Notes under the pieces: generated by a model
Told to the model about the DNA's origin: nothing
The model's input: only the letters and a program-made list of their open reading frames with translations
Database searches by the model: none
Shown: piece by piece, positions 1 through 9,567 of the stretch
Layout of the letters: each line of letters starts with the position of its first letter
Position numbering within the stretch: the first letter of the stretch is position 1
From: CAWACC01 sp964390695
GTDB taxonomy: Bacteria; Chlamydiota; Chlamydiia; Chlamydiales; Parachlamydiaceae
Direction: 5' to 3'
Assembly: GCA_964390695.1 (NCBI GenBank)
Contig: CAYMKI010000013.1
Coordinates: forward strand, 1-35,885
Length of the DNA: 35,885 nt
Program-made: the position numbers and the translations under genes

Positions 1-225
1 TTGTTATATTCCTCTGTGGGCTCTGTGGTTTTTAATTTATTATTTTATGAGGGTTAGTGAATGGTCACCAGAGATCCTTTTGTTAAATAGTTCTCTTATG
101 ATAAATTTTCTAATAAAATGGGTAATGACAAGGGCCTCGCCCTGGGATGAGCATTCACCATCTATAGCACCCTGTAAGGGTGATACTATCCTATTGCATA
201 AGGTGAGTATATAAATCGATGTTGT
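1..225. other. Intergenic region downstream of nuoN
   Basis: No gene is seen. Positions 12-47 carry a doubled CTCTGTGG motif followed by a T/A-rich tail; this resembles the CTCAGTGGTTTAATTTTAT end of the repeats near 23.6 kb and may be a degenerate relative. Two short hairpins lie downstream of nuoN as read on the minus strand: CACCCT/AGGGTG around 168-182 and AGGGC/GCCCT at 131-143. Neither is followed by a U tract on the minus strand, so neither is a textbook intrinsic terminator, but one could mark a processing or factor-dependent end of the nuo transcript. Confidence 0.35.
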
Positions 226-1656
226 TCAGCTAAGCAGATGCAGTAGCGGGGCGGGATAGAAAGACGTGATCACGATCCCTGCTAAGGCAACACCGCCGAC
301 TATCAAAGCCGGTAAGGTCGGCTTCAGGAGTTCTACTTTTCCATGCGAGTCAGTGAGCATGTAAGAGATGATCCGCAGATAATAATAGGCGGATAAGATC
401 GTCATCAAAATCCCGACCAGCACTAAAGGATAATAGCCGCCTTGAAATGCTAACTTGAACAGGTAGAATTTGGCGAAGAATCCGGCGGTAGGAGGAAATC
501 CTGCCAAGGTCAGCAGGCACAGCGAAAACATACCTGCCAGCAGAGGAGAGTGGTTGAACAGACCGTGCAGGTCATGCATCATGACTCCTTCCTTGCTGCG
601 GTCTAGATAGGCCAAGGTAGCAAAGCAACCGAAGATAGCCAAAGCATAGATCACCAGATAGAATAGCAGAGCCGGCAAGGCTTCTTGGGTGCCCACTATC
701 AGGGGAATGAGCAAAAATCCTGCGTGGGATATGCCCGAATAGGCAAAGAATCGGCGCAGCTGGATTTGCCGCAACGCTACAAAATTGGCATAGATCAGCG
801 TAGGATAGGCCAATCCTGTCATGAGTTCATTCCAAAGAGGGTTAAATCCCGGCAGAGCTATCAGAAAGATACGCACAAAAGCGGCAAATGCCGCGGCTTT
901 AGTGCCGACCGCCATGAAGGCTGTCACGGGATTAGAGGTGCCTTCATATACATCCGGAGCCCACACATGAAAAGGCACAAGTGCAGCTTTAAAGCCTAGT
1001 CCTATTGTGATCAGGGCTATACCCGCAAGAAAGAGTGCTTTTTGCGAGCCTTCTTGGATTTGCTGATAATGCTTCAATAAGCCCTCAAAGGAAGTGGTTC
1101 CCACAGCCCCGTAGATCAGTGCAATGCCGTAAAGCAGCAAAGCGCCTGCCAAGGCTCCTGTCAAAAAATATTTCATCGCGGCTTCGTGCGAGATCTCCCA
1201 CTGCTTCATATAGCCGCACATGACGTACAGTGCTATGGAAAGTGTCTCTAGTCCTAAAAATAAGGTTAGAAAATCAGCTGAGGTCCCGATGAGCATGGCT
1301 CCAAACAGTAGAGAAAACAGCAAGAAGAAGAATTCCCCGCAAGAGGTGTCATACTGCCGAAAAAAAGGAGAGGCAAGCAAGACTGTGCCGATGCCAACAC
1401 AGAGGAAAAAGAGATTGAAGGTTTTTCCTGTGCTGTCGAAGCTAATCCAGCGTGTTAAAATGGGATTTTCACTAGAAGGTGCGAAAAGTGTGGCATAGGA
1501 TGCTGCAGCCAGCACCGCCAGTGTCAAAGCAAAGCTCTGCAACTTAGCATAAGGAGCATTTATACTTTCCAAAAGAAGGGATGCCAAAGCTCCAAACAAC
1601 ACCAGCAGAAGGGGGCTAAGGGCTAAAAAATCATGCGAGGTCAAGTCAGTGTTCAT
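226..1656 (-). CDS. nuoN: NADH-quinone oxidoreductase subunit N
   Basis: This is a membrane-arm, antiporter-like subunit of complex I, which couples NADH oxidation and quinone reduction to proton export across the inner membrane. The 476-aa product is almost entirely transmembrane (about 14 helices) and fits the Proton_antipo_M family and the usual NuoN length. Family residues are visible: E137 in GLETLS, K223 in GLGFKAALVPFHVW, K253 in GTKAAAF and K396 in FFAKFYLF. They correspond to the proton-channel Glu/Lys series of E. coli NuoN. It is the last gene of the operon; its ATG overlaps the nuoM stop codon as ATGA (1653-1656), implying translational coupling. Identification is secure. Confidence 0.97.
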   Translation of the reverse strand: MNTDLTSHDFLALSPLLLVLFGALASLLLESINAPYAKLQSFALTLAVLAAASYATLFAPSSENPILTRWISFDSTGKTFNLFFLCVGIGTVLLASPFFRQYDTSCGEFFFLLFSLLFGAMLIGTSADFLTLFLGLETLSIALYVMCGYMKQWEISHEAAMKYFLTGALAGALLLYGIALIYGAVGTTSFEGLLKHYQQIQEGSQKALFLAGIALITIGLGFKAALVPFHVWAPDVYEGTSNPVTAFMAVGTKAAAFAAFVRIFLIALPGFNPLWNELMTGLAYPTLIYANFVALRQIQLRRFFAYSGISHAGFLLIPLIVGTQEALPALLFYLVIYALAIFGCFATLAYLDRSKEGVMMHDLHGLFNHSPLLAGMFSLCLLTLAGFPPTAGFFAKFYLFKLAFQGGYYPLVLVGILMTILSAYYYLRIISYMLTDSHGKVELLKPTLPALIVGGVALAGIVITSFYPAPLLHLLS

Positions 1657-3101
1657 GGCGAGTTCTCCAAGGGGGTTATTTGTGCTGTTTTAGCGGTTTC
1701 TGGCACGATTTTGCTAAGCACGGGCTCGGGGTAAATGCCCAGCCACAGAATCATGGCGGAGAGGAACAAAGCTGTACAGAATTCGCGTCCTCTGATATCC
1801 AACCACCCCGTTTGAGGGGCGCAAGGTGTTTCGAAGTAGACCAATTGCATCCATCTCAGCATATAGACCACCGACAAGATCACGCTCAATCCCAAAAGCG
1901 CTGTCAGCCAGGGGGAAATTCCGAAGAGCCCGAAGAATATCAAGATTTCACCCACGAAGCTGTTGGTTCCGGGCAAAGCGACGGAAGACAAGACAAAAAT
2001 CAGCGTAAACCAGCAAAGATGCGGCAGGTATTTGGCCATACCTTGAGCGGATTTTATCTGGGTGGAATGGATCCTTTCTTCCAGCCAGCCGGCAGCCAAG
2101 AACAGGGCGGTGATGGTGATGCCATGGTTAAAGGCCTGAAAAATAGCACCTGCCGGAGCCGGGTCATTCCAGACAAACAGTCCGACTAAGATGAAATTGA
2201 CATGAGAAAAGCTGGAGTAGGCAATCAGGCGCTTGAAGTCTTGCTGCCGCCAAGCGGCCAAGGCTCCATATAGAACCCCTGTGATGGATAAACCTAGCAG
2301 CCAGGGAGAGCTGGCTTGCAGCAATTCCGGAAAAAGCCCCATGACGATCCTATATATCCCATAGATGCCCGCTTTGGAGAGCAGGGCCGACAGCAGGATA
2401 GTGCCGGCTGTCGGGGCAAGGCAATATGCATCGGGAAGCCAAATATGGAAAGGGAACAGGGGGGTCTTTACCGCAAAGGCCAACAAGAACACCGCAAAGA
2501 TCCAAGGAGCGTATGGCAGAGAAGAGGCCTGGTGTGCAAGCCGGTCTAGATTAAAGCTTCCTCCTGCATGGTAGAGGGCTAAGACTGCTGCAATCATTAA
2601 TGCCGAACCGGCAACCATATAGATCAAAAACTGCATCGCTGCATGCTTGCGTTGGCCGCTGCCCCAAAAGGAGATGATAAAGTACAGAGGCAAGAGCATG
2701 GACTCATAAAAGAGGGTAAAGGCCACGAGATCGCGTGCGGTGAAGAACCCGAACAATAGCCCTTGCAGCAGCAAGATCAGTCCGAAGAATACCTGAGGCA
2801 GAGGCAGCTTCTCCTCTTTGACAGATAAGAGGCTTATAGGGATGATCAGAGCGGTCAGCCACAGGAAGAGCCATGAAACAAAATCGACCTTTAGGTATAA
2901 TTCAATAGAGAGTGCCGGCAGCCAGGCTAGTTGCAAAGAGGATTCCTGCCAGTGATGGTGTCCATAGACCAGGTAGAGTACAGGCAAGCTGCTAAAAGCT
3001 AGTGCCAGTCTTTTGAGTCCTGTGCTAGAGCAAGCCGGAAGGGAGAATAGTAGCAGTCCAGCGGCAAAAGGGGTAAGAAACAACAACATCAGCAAAGACA
3101 T
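1653..3101 (-). CDS. nuoM: NADH-quinone oxidoreductase subunit M
   Basis: This is the second antiporter-like proton-pumping subunit of the complex I membrane arm. The 482-aa product is polytopic. Channel residues are recognisable: E133 in LFYESMLLPLYF, K212 in AVKTPLFPFHIWLPDAY and K243 in LLSKAGIYG. It lies nine bases downstream of nuoL, with a GAGGAG ribosome-binding site just before the ATG, and overlaps nuoN by four bases. A slightly short N-terminal region compared with E. coli NuoM (509 aa) is the only difference noticed. The position between nuoL and nuoN is canonical. Confidence 0.97.
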   Translation of the reverse strand: MSLLMLLFLTPFAAGLLLFSLPACSSTGLKRLALAFSSLPVLYLVYGHHHWQESSLQLAWLPALSIELYLKVDFVSWLFLWLTALIIPISLLSVKEEKLPLPQVFFGLILLLQGLLFGFFTARDLVAFTLFYESMLLPLYFIISFWGSGQRKHAAMQFLIYMVAGSALMIAAVLALYHAGGSFNLDRLAHQASSLPYAPWIFAVFLLAFAVKTPLFPFHIWLPDAYCLAPTAGTILLSALLSKAGIYGIYRIVMGLFPELLQASSPWLLGLSITGVLYGALAAWRQQDFKRLIAYSSFSHVNFILVGLFVWNDPAPAGAIFQAFNHGITITALFLAAGWLEERIHSTQIKSAQGMAKYLPHLCWFTLIFVLSSVALPGTNSFVGEILIFFGLFGISPWLTALLGLSVILSVVYMLRWMQLVYFETPCAPQTGWLDIRGREFCTALFLSAMILWLGIYPEPVLSKIVPETAKTAQITPLENSP

Positions 3102-3110
3102 GTAGACTCC

Positions 3111-4976
3111 TCATAATACAAAATAAACCAATATAATCACAGTGCCTAAGGTCATCCAAGCTACATAAGAGCGGATCTGGCCGCTTTGCAGTTTTTGAAG
3201 CTGTACAGCCACCGTTTGAGTGCTATTCGTCAAACCATTTACAAAACCTTGGAATAGACGAGGGTCGATAAAATTGGCGATGGCATTCGATAAGGCTTTC
3301 AGAGGGTTGACGAATATAACTGCATACAAATCATCGATATAGAATGAGTTTCTGAGATAGGGTACGGGGGTGTAGATTCGTTCCGGGTATTTTAGATAGA
3401 TGAAAGCAGCTAATGATACCGCTGCGATGGCTCCTACGATAGAGAAGAACGTTTCCGAGGTGTAAAGAAAAGCATTGCCTTCTTCAGTTTGAGCCAAAGT
3501 CACTCCTACGGAATTCAAAAAACATTCCAGCTCTGGGTGCTTGCCGAAAGCGAATCCGAGCGAGCCCCCGAAGGTGGCCAAAAATGCAAGTATACTTACC
3601 GGAATCAGCATGATATAAGGGACTTCTTGAGGATGTTCATGAGACGGTGCTCTGGATTTTCCTAAAAAAGTCAGGCAGTAGGCGCGTGTCAGATAAAAGC
3701 CGGTGAGCAACGAGGTGGTCATCCCTACTACAAATAGCGTGTCGAAGCCTGCCAGGTGTTCTTGTTCTAAGATAAGGTCTTTACTGAAAAAGGCAGATAA
3801 AGGAGGGATTCCTGACATGGCCAGCACTCCTATTAGGAAAAGCCAATGTGTCTTGGTAAAGACTTTGGATAATCCTCCCATAGTCGCCATTTGCGTATTG
3901 CCATGCAGCATGTGAACGACATTGCCTGCGGAGAGAAACAATAAAGCTTTTACAAAGGCGTGGGTGGTCAGGTGAAACATGGCTGCATAAAATGCTCCTA
4001 TGCCGCAGGCTAAGAACATCAGACCTAGCTGACTTACCGTGGAGTACGCAAGAACGCGTTTGAGGTCGGTCTGCCCGACAGCGCACAGTGCCGCAAATAA
4101 GGAGGTGGCTCCTCCCACTGCTCCGATGAAATGCAAGGTGGAGGGGGCTAGCATGAAGACGGTATGCAATCTTACCACTAGGTAGACACCTGCTGTAACC
4201 ATCGTAGCTGCGTGGATCAGAGCAGAAACAGGGGTAGGGCCTTCCATAGCATCCGGCAGCCAGGTATGCAGGGGTAATTGAGCGGATTTGCCTACAGCGC
4301 CGATAAAGTAGAGCAAGGTCAACACCACCATAGCGGAGGCGCCTACGGAAAACATTTCAGGCGCGCGCCGCGAGATTTCGGTGATATCGCTGGTGCCGAA
4401 AAGCGAGAAAGTGAATAAAATCCCTAAAAGCAACCCAAGGTCGCCGATGCGGTTCACGACAAAAGCTTTGGTAGCTGCTTGGGCAGCTGAGGGGCGTTGG
4501 TACCAATATCCGATCAGCAGATAGGAGGCTAAGCCTACACCTTCCCATCCTACGAACAACAATAGCAGGTTGCTAGCTAGTACCAGAAGCAGCATGGAGA
4601 ATACAAAAAAGTTCATACAGGCAAAAAAGCGCACGAAGTCTTCTTCGTGGTCGGTGTAGCCAATAGCATACACATGGATTAAAAAACCCACTCCGGTAAT
4701 AATCAATCCCATAAGCAGAGAAAGCGGATCGACGGTTAAGGCAAAGGCGGCATCGATGCCATGAACGGGTATCCAGTTAAAGAGGGTAAAATGCTGAGGA
4801 TCTTTGCCCAAGTGATTGTAGGAAAAGGCCATCAAGGAAAAGCAAATGAACGAAGCGAAGATGGCACCGCTGGCGATTCTTCCGGTCAGGGTGCGGCACA
4901 ATTTGGAGGAATTAAAAGTCAGAAACAGAAAGCTTACAAGAGGCACGAAGAGAGCTGTGCTGACAAGGTAAATCAT
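3111..4976 (-). CDS. nuoL: NADH-quinone oxidoreductase subunit L
   Basis: This is the distal antiporter-like subunit of complex I, carrying the long lateral amphipathic helix at its C-terminus. The 621-aa product matches the usual NuoL length (613 in E. coli). E145 in LFVGWEGVGLASYLLIG and K230 in GAVGKSAQLPLHTWLPDAM match the conserved E144/K229 pair of E. coli, and the MEGPTPVSALIHAATMVTAG block is present. The C-terminal 100 residues (after IYTPVPYLRNSFYIDD) fit the lateral helix and anchoring helix. An AGAGGAT ribosome-binding site precedes the ATG, two bases after the nuoK stop. Confidence 0.98.
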   Translation of the reverse strand: MIYLVSTALFVPLVSFLFLTFNSSKLCRTLTGRIASGAIFASFICFSLMAFSYNHLGKDPQHFTLFNWIPVHGIDAAFALTVDPLSLLMGLIITGVGFLIHVYAIGYTDHEEDFVRFFACMNFFVFSMLLLVLASNLLLLFVGWEGVGLASYLLIGYWYQRPSAAQAATKAFVVNRIGDLGLLLGILFTFSLFGTSDITEISRRAPEMFSVGASAMVVLTLLYFIGAVGKSAQLPLHTWLPDAMEGPTPVSALIHAATMVTAGVYLVVRLHTVFMLAPSTLHFIGAVGGATSLFAALCAVGQTDLKRVLAYSTVSQLGLMFLACGIGAFYAAMFHLTTHAFVKALLFLSAGNVVHMLHGNTQMATMGGLSKVFTKTHWLFLIGVLAMSGIPPLSAFFSKDLILEQEHLAGFDTLFVVGMTTSLLTGFYLTRAYCLTFLGKSRAPSHEHPQEVPYIMLIPVSILAFLATFGGSLGFAFGKHPELECFLNSVGVTLAQTEEGNAFLYTSETFFSIVGAIAAVSLAAFIYLKYPERIYTPVPYLRNSFYIDDLYAVIFVNPLKALSNAIANFIDPRLFQGFVNGLTNSTQTVAVQLQKLQSGQIRSYVAWMTLGTVIILVYFVL

Positions 4977-4978
4977 GG

Positions 4979-5278
4979 TTATCCTCTTAGTGAATTGTAT
5001 TGATCAATATCCACCACTTGCTTCGTGCGGAACAGGTTGATGATGATGGCTAGACCTACAGCGGCTTCGGCAGCGGCCACCACCAGGACAAAAAAGACCC
5101 ACAGTAAACCGATTTCATTGCCCCATAGTCTAGCAAAGGAAACAAATAGCAAATTGGCGGCGTTCAGCATCATCTCTATGGATAGAAAAAATATTAAGGC
5201 ATTTCGCTTCGTTAACACGCCTATCACGCCTACGGAAAACAGGGCCATGCTGATGAAAAGTGTATACGATATATTCAT
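4979..5278 (-). CDS. nuoK: NADH-quinone oxidoreductase subunit K
   Basis: This small membrane-arm subunit helps form the proton path between the quinone site and the antiporter subunits. The 99-aa product has three transmembrane helices and is the typical length (100 aa in E. coli). The two membrane glutamates that define the family are present: E35 in LSIEMMLNAANL and E71 in AAAEAAVGLAI. The gene starts inside the nuoJ stop (ATGA at 5275-5278) and ends two bases before nuoL, so it is translated as part of the same polycistronic unit. Confidence 0.97.
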   Translation of the reverse strand: MNISYTLFISMALFSVGVIGVLTKRNALIFFLSIEMMLNAANLLFVSFARLWGNEIGLLWVFFVLVVAAAEAAVGLAIIINLFRTKQVVDIDQYNSLRG

Positions 5279-5784
5279 GATTTCACCTTTTTTGCGATGT
5301 ACAATGCGCCTGTCAAGGCGATCAGAAATATGAGGATGACAGCTTCAAAGGGGAAGAAGAAATCCACATATAAGGCTGTTCCCAAAGACTCTACACTTCC
5401 GTAACCTTCAGCTAATGAAGGTGCTTTTCCTGGTAGGCGAAGAATGTCTTTAGCTAGAAATAGCATGGTGATGACGAAGATAAACGCGGTTATATCTAAG
5501 AAACTGCGTGGGCTTTTGGGTGGCGTGAGTTCAAGAGAATGATGTGCATCCTGAAATAAAACGATGACAAAAATAAACAGCACCAAAATGGCACCCGCAT
5601 AGATAAGTATTTGCATGGATGCTATAAACTCGGCACTGAGTTCGAAGTAAAGGCAAGCTAAGGCTAACAGCGTTACCAAAAAGGAGAGGCAAGCATGTAC
5701 GGGTTGTTTTGTCAGTAAAACCCCTAAGGCTGATAGGATTAGGACAATCCCTAAAACAGCTTCTGTAATAGATAGGTCGTACAT
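5275..5784 (-). CDS. nuoJ: NADH-quinone oxidoreductase subunit J
   Basis: This membrane-arm subunit of complex I is adjacent to NuoK and the quinone cavity. The 169-aa product has about five transmembrane segments; the family block around AEFIASMQILIYAGAILVLF (TM3, which undergoes the pi-bulge transition in other complex I structures) is clear. It is slightly shorter than E. coli NuoJ (184 aa). It follows nuoI by three bases and overlaps nuoK by four. Operon position and TM3 motif make the call firm. Confidence 0.95.
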   Translation of the reverse strand: MYDLSITEAVLGIVLILSALGVLLTKQPVHACLSFLVTLLALACLYFELSAEFIASMQILIYAGAILVLFIFVIVLFQDAHHSLELTPPKSPRSFLDITAFIFVITMLFLAKDILRLPGKAPSLAEGYGSVESLGTALYVDFFFPFEAVILIFLIALTGALYIAKKVKS

Positions 5785-5787
5785 GTG

Positions 5788-6261
5788 TTAAATCTCCCTC
5801 TTAGGATCTCGCCCTGAGTCTCCTGGATTTTTTTCGGTGAGGACCTCTTTGGTGAAAATCAACGATTCACGTGAGTAGTTGGAGAACTCATACTCGTTGC
5901 TCAGGATGATAGCTCCTGTGGGGCAGGCCTCTTCGCACAGTCCACAATAGATGCAGCGTAGCATGTTGATCTGGAAATCGGAGGCGTAACGTTCACCATG
6001 TGAATTGGGGTCCTGTGGGTTGTTTTCTGCCGGCTTGACGTAGATGGCCTGGGATGGACATACGATAGCGCACAATTCGCAGCCCACGCAGCGCTCTTTT
6101 CCATCGCTCCATTTGGTGAGGTAATGCCTGCCGCGAGATCTTGCGGGAAGTTTTCTTTTTTGTTCCGGATAGCGGAGCGTCACGGGTTTTTTGAAGGTGT
6201 GCTTCATGACTATCAAAAGACCCCGCAGCATGGACAATATTTGAATGGCTTTACTTTTCAT
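5788..6261 (-). CDS. nuoI: NADH-quinone oxidoreductase subunit I (2x[4Fe-4S])
   Basis: This peripheral-arm ferredoxin-like subunit carries clusters N6a and N6b, passing electrons toward N2. With the start at 6261 the protein is 157 aa. Two complete CxxCxxCxxxCP motifs are seen at C58/C61/C64/C68 (CVGCELCAIVCP) and C103/C106/C109/C113 (CIYCGLCEEACP). The open frame extends upstream to 6330 inside nuoH, but that would add a 23-residue leader absent from the family; the ATG at 6261, two bases after the nuoH stop, gives the normal N-terminus (MKSKAIQILS). Confidence 0.96.
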   Translation of the reverse strand: MKSKAIQILSMLRGLLIVMKHTFKKPVTLRYPEQKRKLPARSRGRHYLTKWSDGKERCVGCELCAIVCPSQAIYVKPAENNPQDPNSHGERYASDFQINMLRCIYCGLCEEACPTGAIILSNEYEFSNYSRESLIFTKEVLTEKNPGDSGRDPKREI

Positions 6262-6263
6262 AA

Positions 6264-7241
6264 TTACACCAAGGTAAAATAGGCTGTTATGATCAAGTTC
6301 AAGATGGCCAATGGGGTCAGCACCTTCCACCCGAAGCTCATTAATTGGTCATAGCGGAATCTAGGCATGGTGGCGCGCACCCAAATAAAAAAGAAGACAA
6401 AGACGCCTACCTTGAGGAGGAACCAAAGGATCGGAATGTCCCAGGGGCCCAGCCATCCTCCAAAAAACAAAGTCACCGCGATAGAGGATACTGCTAAGAT
6501 GTTGATATACTCTGCCATGAAGAACATGGCGAATTTCATGCCTCCATATTCTGTGTGGTAACCTGCAGTCAATTCCTGTTCCGCCTCAGGTAAATCAAAT
6601 GGCGCTCTGTTTGTTTCGGCAAAAGCCGTGATGATATAGATCAAAAAGCTGACAGGATTGGTCCAGATCAGCCAGTGATGGCGCTGGGCTTCTACAATAT
6701 CCGGCAGGCTTAGGTGTCCGGCGCTGATGATCACTGTCAGCAAAGAAATTCCAAGGGGCACTTCATAGCTGATCATTTGTGCAGTACCTCGGAGACCTCC
6801 CAGCAAGGAGTAGCGGTTATTGGAAGACCATCCTGCGAGGACAACGCCGTAAACCGATAAGGACGACATAGCTAAGATAAATAAAATCCCTGCATTCAGG
6901 TCTGCTATATGTAAATCAATGTCTTTTCCCCACCAATGGACAGTTCCTCCAAAGGGGATCAGGGCAAATACAAAAAAGGCGATGAATAAAGAGATAAAGG
7001 GGGCTAACCAGTAGGTAAAAATGTCTACACCCGCCGGTTGAAAGCTCTCCTTGGTGAGCAATTTTAAGCCATCGGCGAGCGGTTGAAACAGACCCAAGGG
7101 ACCTACTCGGGTAGGGCCTAGTCTCAGCTGCATGCGTGCCATGCCGATGCGTTCGAGCAAAGTCATATAGGCAAAAGATCCCATCAAGAATAGAATCAAT
7201 ATCGTGCCCTTGACGACAGTTTCTATGATGACATCACTCAT
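6264..7241 (-). CDS. nuoH: NADH-quinone oxidoreductase subunit H
   Basis: This is the membrane subunit that forms much of the quinone-binding cavity and links the peripheral and membrane arms. It is 325 aa from the ATG at 7241, the same length as E. coli NuoH, with about eight transmembrane helices. Signature blocks are present: RMQLRLGPTRVGPLGLFQP near the N-terminus, and AETNRAPFDLPEAEQELTAG followed by YGGMKFAMFFMAEY in the middle (acidic loop of the quinone channel). I chose 7241 rather than a TTG at 7259 because GAGGTG lies about ten bases upstream of the ATG. It starts eight bases before (downstream of) the nuoG stop codon. Confidence 0.96.
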   Translation of the reverse strand: MSDVIIETVVKGTILILFLMGSFAYMTLLERIGMARMQLRLGPTRVGPLGLFQPLADGLKLLTKESFQPAGVDIFTYWLAPFISLFIAFFVFALIPFGGTVHWWGKDIDLHIADLNAGILFILAMSSLSVYGVVLAGWSSNNRYSLLGGLRGTAQMISYEVPLGISLLTVIISAGHLSLPDIVEAQRHHWLIWTNPVSFLIYIITAFAETNRAPFDLPEAEQELTAGYHTEYGGMKFAMFFMAEYINILAVSSIAVTLFFGGWLGPWDIPILWFLLKVGVFVFFFIWVRATMPRFRYDQLMSFGWKVLTPLAILNLIITAYFTLV

Positions 7242-7248
7242 AATAGTT

Positions 7249-9564
7249 TCACACCTCAATATTTACAGAGACACCCTGTATTAGGTTGTCGCTGAGTTTG
7301 TGTGCAGGTATTTCCTCGAATCCTAAAGGTATGACAATCGTGTTGGGTGCCACTTCGGAGTCGTATTTGACGCTGGCGCTGAGAGATTGGCCGTTGCGGC
7401 TTAGGCGGATGGTTTTGCCCTCTTCGATGTTTCTATTTATGGCTTCCTGGGGATGAATCCGCAGGCAGGGTTTCTTGGCCAATTCAACTAAGTGCTTATT
7501 GTGCCTCATGCGCACGCCATGATCGAATAGGTATTTGGCGAATATCGCTTTAATGCTATGGGAAGAAGAGTCGATCGTTGGCACAGGCCCTATGTTGATA
7601 GCATCTGCTTGGCGCAGGATAATTTTTGCCCTGTTCAGGAATTCGGTGAAAGAGGCATCTAGGGTAAGATGCAAGTTCAATTTCAGAGAAAGTTGTTCAA
7701 AGATTTTTCCGTCGGTGAAGATGTCTTCAGGGCAATTTTTGCCAGGAAGAATTTTTTGCAGGCGACCTTCGATGTTTATGAAAGATCCTTTTTTTTCTAT
7801 AAACGAGGCTGTGGGGAGGACGATATCGGCGTATTGTGCGGTTTCATTCAAAAAGAGATCTTGTACAACCAGAAAACCCAGATGAGATCTTATTCTCTCA
7901 GCCTCTTCAGAAGAAAAACTGCCAAAGGGGTTGGCTCCGGCTACATACAGCAAATCCCACTCTTCCCGGGAAATTTTTTGCAGCAGCTGTCTCGCATCCA
8001 GTCCGCAAACTGGGGCTTTTTGATTTTGAGGCAGAAGTTCAGGGTGCATACCGGCTAAGCGCGCGCCCAAACTGTTGTTGCGGCCTTCCATGATATTAAT
8101 GGAGAGGTTGTTGTGCGCTTTTTTGAGGGTAAGCAGTTCAGCGAGAATATGCTTTCGATAAGGCGTATCGAGGTATTGTCTGCCGATAAAAATGGCGGCT
8201 TTTCCCCCTAGAGATAGTTGTGCAGATATTTCAAGAAGGTGAGAGCGGAGGGTTTCGAGTTCAAGTCCTGGTGTATGCACGATAGTGGAAGAGAGATGGC
8301 GGGAAATTTCCGGTGCGAAATGACCTTGGAATATGGTCTTTGCGCCTTTGTTGATAGCCTGTTTCAGTCTAAGCCATAGCACAGGGAATTCTTCGGTAAG
8401 ATCGAGTCCTAACAGCACTGCATATGAAAGTTTCTCGGTGTCTCCAAGGCTCATTTCCATTCCAGGCATCAAGCCTTCTTGTTCTATAGAGGTAATGGAG
8501 GTGCCCACACGGTGGTCGATATGAGGAACTCCGCAGCCTTCTCTCATCAGCTTTTGGAAAAGATAGCTTTCTTCGACGGTTAAATTGTCTCCGCCCAGCC
8601 CTGCCAGCTTTTTTCTGGGTTTGTACTGCTTGATTTTATCGGCTATCAGGTCTAGTGCTTCATTCCAAGAGGCGACTTCTAATTTTCCATTTCTGCGTAT
8701 GAGTGGATTCGTTAGCCGGTCCGGATGATTATGGAATTCATAGCCAAACCAACCTTTATCGCATAACCAGATATCGTTCACAGAGGCATTTTCGCGGGAG
8801 CGTGTGCGCATGATATCTCCATCCCTCTCATCCAGGATCATGCTGCATCCTACCGGGCAAAGCGTACAGGTTGTAGGCGTGGGCTTATTGTCCCAAGGTC
8901 TGGCTTTGAAGCGGTAGACTTGGCTTGTCAAGGCACCTACTGGGCAGATCATGATGGTGTTGCCGATAAATTTAGAATCCACCGGAGCCTCATGTGGAGT
9001 GCCGACTTCAGTCTTGTAGCCTCTTTCTTTGAATTCTAAAGCGTTATCTCCCGCAACTATATCGGAAAATCGCGTACAGCGGGCACAAACAATGCAGCGT
9101 TCGCGGTCCAACGTTAAAACAGGCCCTAACGGCAAGGCTTTTTTGAAGTGGCGTTTGTCTTCGTAAAAACGGCTTGCGCCCGGACCGTGTTCTAAAGCTT
9201 GGTCTTGCAAAGGACATTCGCCGCCGCGGTCGCAAATGGGGCAATCCAAGGGATGGTTGATCAGCAGGAACTCTATGATATCCTTTCTGCCATCTACTGC
9301 CATCTGGCTTTGGGTTTTGACCACCATGCCTTCTGAAACTTCGAGGGTGCAGGCCGTTTGCAGCTTAGGCATTTTTTCGACTTCGACCAGGCACATGCGG
9401 CAGGCTCCAAACGGAGGCATGCGGTCCTGATAGCAGAAAATGGGGATATGGATGCCTAGCTGTTTAGCAGCATGATAAAGCGTAGTCCCTTTAGGAACGG
9501 TGACGCTACGGCCATCGATCGTGAGGGTGATAAGCTGAGAGTTGGTTGATGTCTGTGTGCTCAT
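7249..9564 (-). CDS. nuoG: NADH-quinone oxidoreductase subunit G (Fe-S protein)
   Basis: This is the largest peripheral-arm subunit, carrying several Fe-S clusters of the electron wire. At 771 aa it is shorter than E. coli NuoG (908). Ligands seen: 2Fe-2S C44/C55/C58/C72; the H104/C108/C111/C117 cluster; C157/C160/C163 with C207; and C233-x2-C236-x3-C240-x27-C268, which matches the extra N7 cluster of some bacterial complexes. The rest is a molybdopterin-oxidoreductase-like fold with no visible cofactor function in this family. It lies three bases downstream of nuoF. The ribosome-binding site is weak. Confidence 0.96.
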   Translation of the reverse strand: MSTQTSTNSQLITLTIDGRSVTVPKGTTLYHAAKQLGIHIPIFCYQDRMPPFGACRMCLVEVEKMPKLQTACTLEVSEGMVVKTQSQMAVDGRKDIIEFLLINHPLDCPICDRGGECPLQDQALEHGPGASRFYEDKRHFKKALPLGPVLTLDRERCIVCARCTRFSDIVAGDNALEFKERGYKTEVGTPHEAPVDSKFIGNTIMICPVGALTSQVYRFKARPWDNKPTPTTCTLCPVGCSMILDERDGDIMRTRSRENASVNDIWLCDKGWFGYEFHNHPDRLTNPLIRRNGKLEVASWNEALDLIADKIKQYKPRKKLAGLGGDNLTVEESYLFQKLMREGCGVPHIDHRVGTSITSIEQEGLMPGMEMSLGDTEKLSYAVLLGLDLTEEFPVLWLRLKQAINKGAKTIFQGHFAPEISRHLSSTIVHTPGLELETLRSHLLEISAQLSLGGKAAIFIGRQYLDTPYRKHILAELLTLKKAHNNLSINIMEGRNNSLGARLAGMHPELLPQNQKAPVCGLDARQLLQKISREEWDLLYVAGANPFGSFSSEEAERIRSHLGFLVVQDLFLNETAQYADIVLPTASFIEKKGSFINIEGRLQKILPGKNCPEDIFTDGKIFEQLSLKLNLHLTLDASFTEFLNRAKIILRQADAINIGPVPTIDSSSHSIKAIFAKYLFDHGVRMRHNKHLVELAKKPCLRIHPQEAINRNIEEGKTIRLSRNGQSLSASVKYDSEVAPNTIVIPLGFEEIPAHKLSDNLIQGVSVNIEV

Positions 9565-9567
9565 AGG

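Noticed and set aside
131..188. Intrinsic terminator after nuoN
   Set aside because: Two short hairpins exist but neither has a U tract on the minus strand, so I list them only as part of the intergenic description.
6262..6330. Upstream extension of nuoI into nuoH
   Set aside because: Adds a 23-residue leader absent from the family; the ATG at 6261 gives the normal N-terminus.
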